From positions 620,001 to 684,000 of the forward strand of contig NZ_CP054923.1 in NCBI RefSeq assembly GCF_013364215.1: a DNA stretch of 64,000 bases. The letters run 5' to 3'. This document shows, in pieces, positions 62,541 through 64,000 of the stretch. A program made the translations under genes and the position numbers. The DNA is from Verrucosispora sp. NA02020 (GTDB lineage: Bacteria > Actinomycetota > Actinomycetes > Mycobacteriales > Micromonosporaceae). How positions within the stretch are numbered: the first letter of the stretch is position 1; each line of letters starts with the position of its first letter. The notes beneath the pieces were generated by a model. That model made no database searches, had not been told where the DNA came from, and was given only the letters and a program-made list of their open reading frames with translations.

Positions 62541-63920
62541 TCACCATGTGGTGTCCGTGCTCCTGTCCGGATCGGGCCACCGCGAACCGGTGGCGGGGGA
62601 TGTGTCACGCGCACGCGCGGTGCTGAGTGCGTGCAGTGCCTCGGACCGGTCCGAGCCGGGCCGGGGAGTCGGTGGGGTGGGGCCGTCGCCGTCCGGCCCG
62701 TCGTCGTGGCCGCCGGGTCCGCCGGGCTCCGGCGTGTCCCGCCGCCCGGCGGTGACCACCAGCGCGGCCAGGGCGGTCGTCAGCGGTACGGCGGCGACCA
62801 GCCCGAGCGTGGCCACCACGCTGCGGACGATCTCCTGGGTGAGGAACTCGCTGGTCACGATCTGGCCGAGCGCGCGGGTGTCGGCGGTGAGCAGGAGCAG
62901 CAGCGGCAGCGACGCGCCCGCGTACGCCAGCACGATGGTGTTCACCACCGAGGCGATGTGGGCCCGGCCGACCCGGGTCGCCGAGCGGTACAGCTCCCGG
63001 CGGGTGAAGCTCGGGTTGGCGTGCCGCAGTTCGGTCACCGCGGCGGCCTGGGTCACCGTGACGTCGTCGAGCACGCCGAGCGAGCCGATGATGATGCCGG
63101 CGAGCAGCAGGCCGTGCAGGTCGACGTCGCCCCGGAACATGGAGAGCGTGGTGGCGTCCTCGCTGCCGAAACCGGTCAGGTGGGTGGCCCGGGTGGCGGC
63201 CAGCCCGAGCAGGCCGGTGAGCACCAGGCTGCCGAGCGTGCCGAGGACGGCCACGGAGGTCTGTGCCGAGATGCCGTGCGTCAGGTACAGCACCACGAAC
63301 ATGATCAGTGCCGCGCCGACGATGGCCACCACCAGCGGCGGCTGGCCGGCGCTGATGCCGGGCAGCACGAAGGTGAGCAGGATGGCGAAACTGGCCGCCA
63401 GGCCGCCCAGCGCGGCCAGGCCGCGCAGCCGTCCGAAGGCCACGATGGCGGCGGCGAACAGCACCGCGAGCCAGATCAGCGGCTTGCCCCGCTGGTGCTC
63501 GGCGATGTTGTAGCTGCTGATCGAGGGATCCTCGGGATCGATCAGGGAGACCAGGATGATCGCGTCGCCGACGCTGACCCGGGGTGCCCCCGGCCCGTCC
63601 GGCAACGGCGTCTGCACGTCCTGACCTTCGTCCGGGCCGCTGTCGACCCGCACGGTGACCGTGCCGCACTGCTGCCCGGCCGTGGTCGGGGTGCCCTCGG
63701 GCACGACCGGGTTCGGTGGACAGGGCTCGTTCACCACCCGCGTGACCGTGCCGTGGTATCGGGGCAGGTCGTCGGCGGCCTCGGGCCGGGGCGGGTCCGA
63801 GGGCCAGAGCACGAGCGCGGCGACCAGGGTGGCGAGGAAGAGGGGGACCACCGTCACGATGAGGATCCGCCGCACCCGGGGTGGGGTGGGCGGAGCGGAA
63901 CGGGTGTGGTCGGCGCCCAT
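62541..63920 (-). CDS. YibE/F-family membrane protein
   Basis: 459 residues: a signal-anchor helix (about 20-40), an extracytoplasmic domain with one cysteine pair (PCPPNP, QQCGTV), then about eight membrane segments with family marks GFGSEDATTLSMFRGDVDLHGLLLAGIIIGSLGVLDDVTVTQAAAVTEL. A polar Pro/Gly-rich C-terminal tail of about 65 residues follows. Function unknown; in lactococci YibE/F affects peptide-inducible expression. Confidence 0.87.
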   Translation of the reverse strand: MGADHTRSAPPTPPRVRRILIVTVVPLFLATLVAALVLWPSDPPRPEAADDLPRYHGTVTRVVNEPCPPNPVVPEGTPTTAGQQCGTVTVRVDSGPDEGQDVQTPLPDGPGAPRVSVGDAIILVSLIDPEDPSISSYNIAEHQRGKPLIWLAVLFAAAIVAFGRLRGLAALGGLAASFAILLTFVLPGISAGQPPLVVAIVGAALIMFVVLYLTHGISAQTSVAVLGTLGSLVLTGLLGLAATRATHLTGFGSEDATTLSMFRGDVDLHGLLLAGIIIGSLGVLDDVTVTQAAAVTELRHANPSFTRRELYRSATRVGRAHIASVVNTIVLAYAGASLPLLLLLTADTRALGQIVTSEFLTQEIVRSVVATLGLVAAVPLTTALAALVVTAGRRDTPEPGGPGGHDDGPDGDGPTPPTPRPGSDRSEALHALSTARARDTSPATGSRWPDPDRSTDTTW

Positions 63921-64000
63921 TCATTGTCTCCCAACGATTCCAAGGCGAACTACGTACCGGCGGGCGAGATGGTTCAGCGCCGCCGGTCGGCCACGGCGGC

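Noticed and set aside
63974..64000. Possible last nine codons of another minus-strand gene at the window edge
   Set aside because: An in-frame stop follows eight plausible codons, but the segment is too short to support a gene call.

Overview
The window is very GC-rich, densely packed actinobacterial chromosome, most likely from Micromonospora or a close relative (Micromonosporaceae). The evidence is the codon usage, frequent GTG starts, futalosine-pathway menaquinone genes, the SepH, DUF3027, DUF2530 and DUF5753/DUF397 families, many leaderless promoters, and a run of genes in an order that, from memory, matches Mycobacterium tuberculosis Rv0861c-Rv0889c. I see no rRNA, tRNA, CRISPR array, prophage, insertion sequence or large biosynthetic cluster.

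Layout. 1-5.5 kb: the end of an MFS exporter, a NUDIX hydrolase, a quinone reductase, a HAD phosphatase, an SCO6745-family protein and a membrane FKBP. 5.7-8.7 kb: a non-homologous end-joining locus, with ku divergent from separate ATP-dependent ligase and LigD-type polymerase genes. 8.8-12.4 kb: a membrane protein, an APH-like kinase, a TIGR03089 protein and a HicAB toxin-antitoxin pair flanked by direct repeats. 12.4-32.7 kb is the conserved core: XPB-type helicase and its partner, cold-shock protein, mqnD, an XRE-GNAT fusion, mqnB with an MFS gene, DUF3027, DUF2530, a purine permease, MarR with an MFS gene, a truncated thpR remnant, sepH, serC and citrate synthase.

32.9-41.5 kb: pdxH with an MFS gene, an aldose epimerase, a nitroreductase, an acyl-CoA dehydrogenase, DUF4230, PspC and sdaA. 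These are separated by repeat-rich non-coding DNA at 39.0-40.1 kb. 41.5-47.3 kb: a four-gene operon for a teichoic-acid-like wall glycopolymer (ABC-2 permease, ATPase, fused CDP-alcohol phosphotransferase, fused glycosyltransferase/glycerophosphotransferase). 47.4-64 kb: a sugar-importer ATPase with an unusual insertion, an XRE/DUF397 regulatory pair, a hotdog thioesterase, an SRPBCC-ArsR-SRPBCC operon with two palindromic operators, a HAD/GH65 phosphorolysis pair, an alpha/beta hydrolase, an AI-2E-type permease, membrane-anchored unknowns, a beta-carbonic anhydrase, a cell-wall protein behind a c-di-AMP (ydaO) riboswitch, and a YibE/F protein.

Signals that gene calls alone do not explain: a family of about 60-bp palindromic elements (six copies, all at gene 3' ends); an exact two-copy context of that element around hicAB; at least thirteen genes with a TANNNT hexamer 6-7 nt before the start codon (leaderless transcripts); mutually exclusive hairpins at 39.1 kb; and a degraded thpR. 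Protein family names rest on recognised motifs and recall. No database search was possible.
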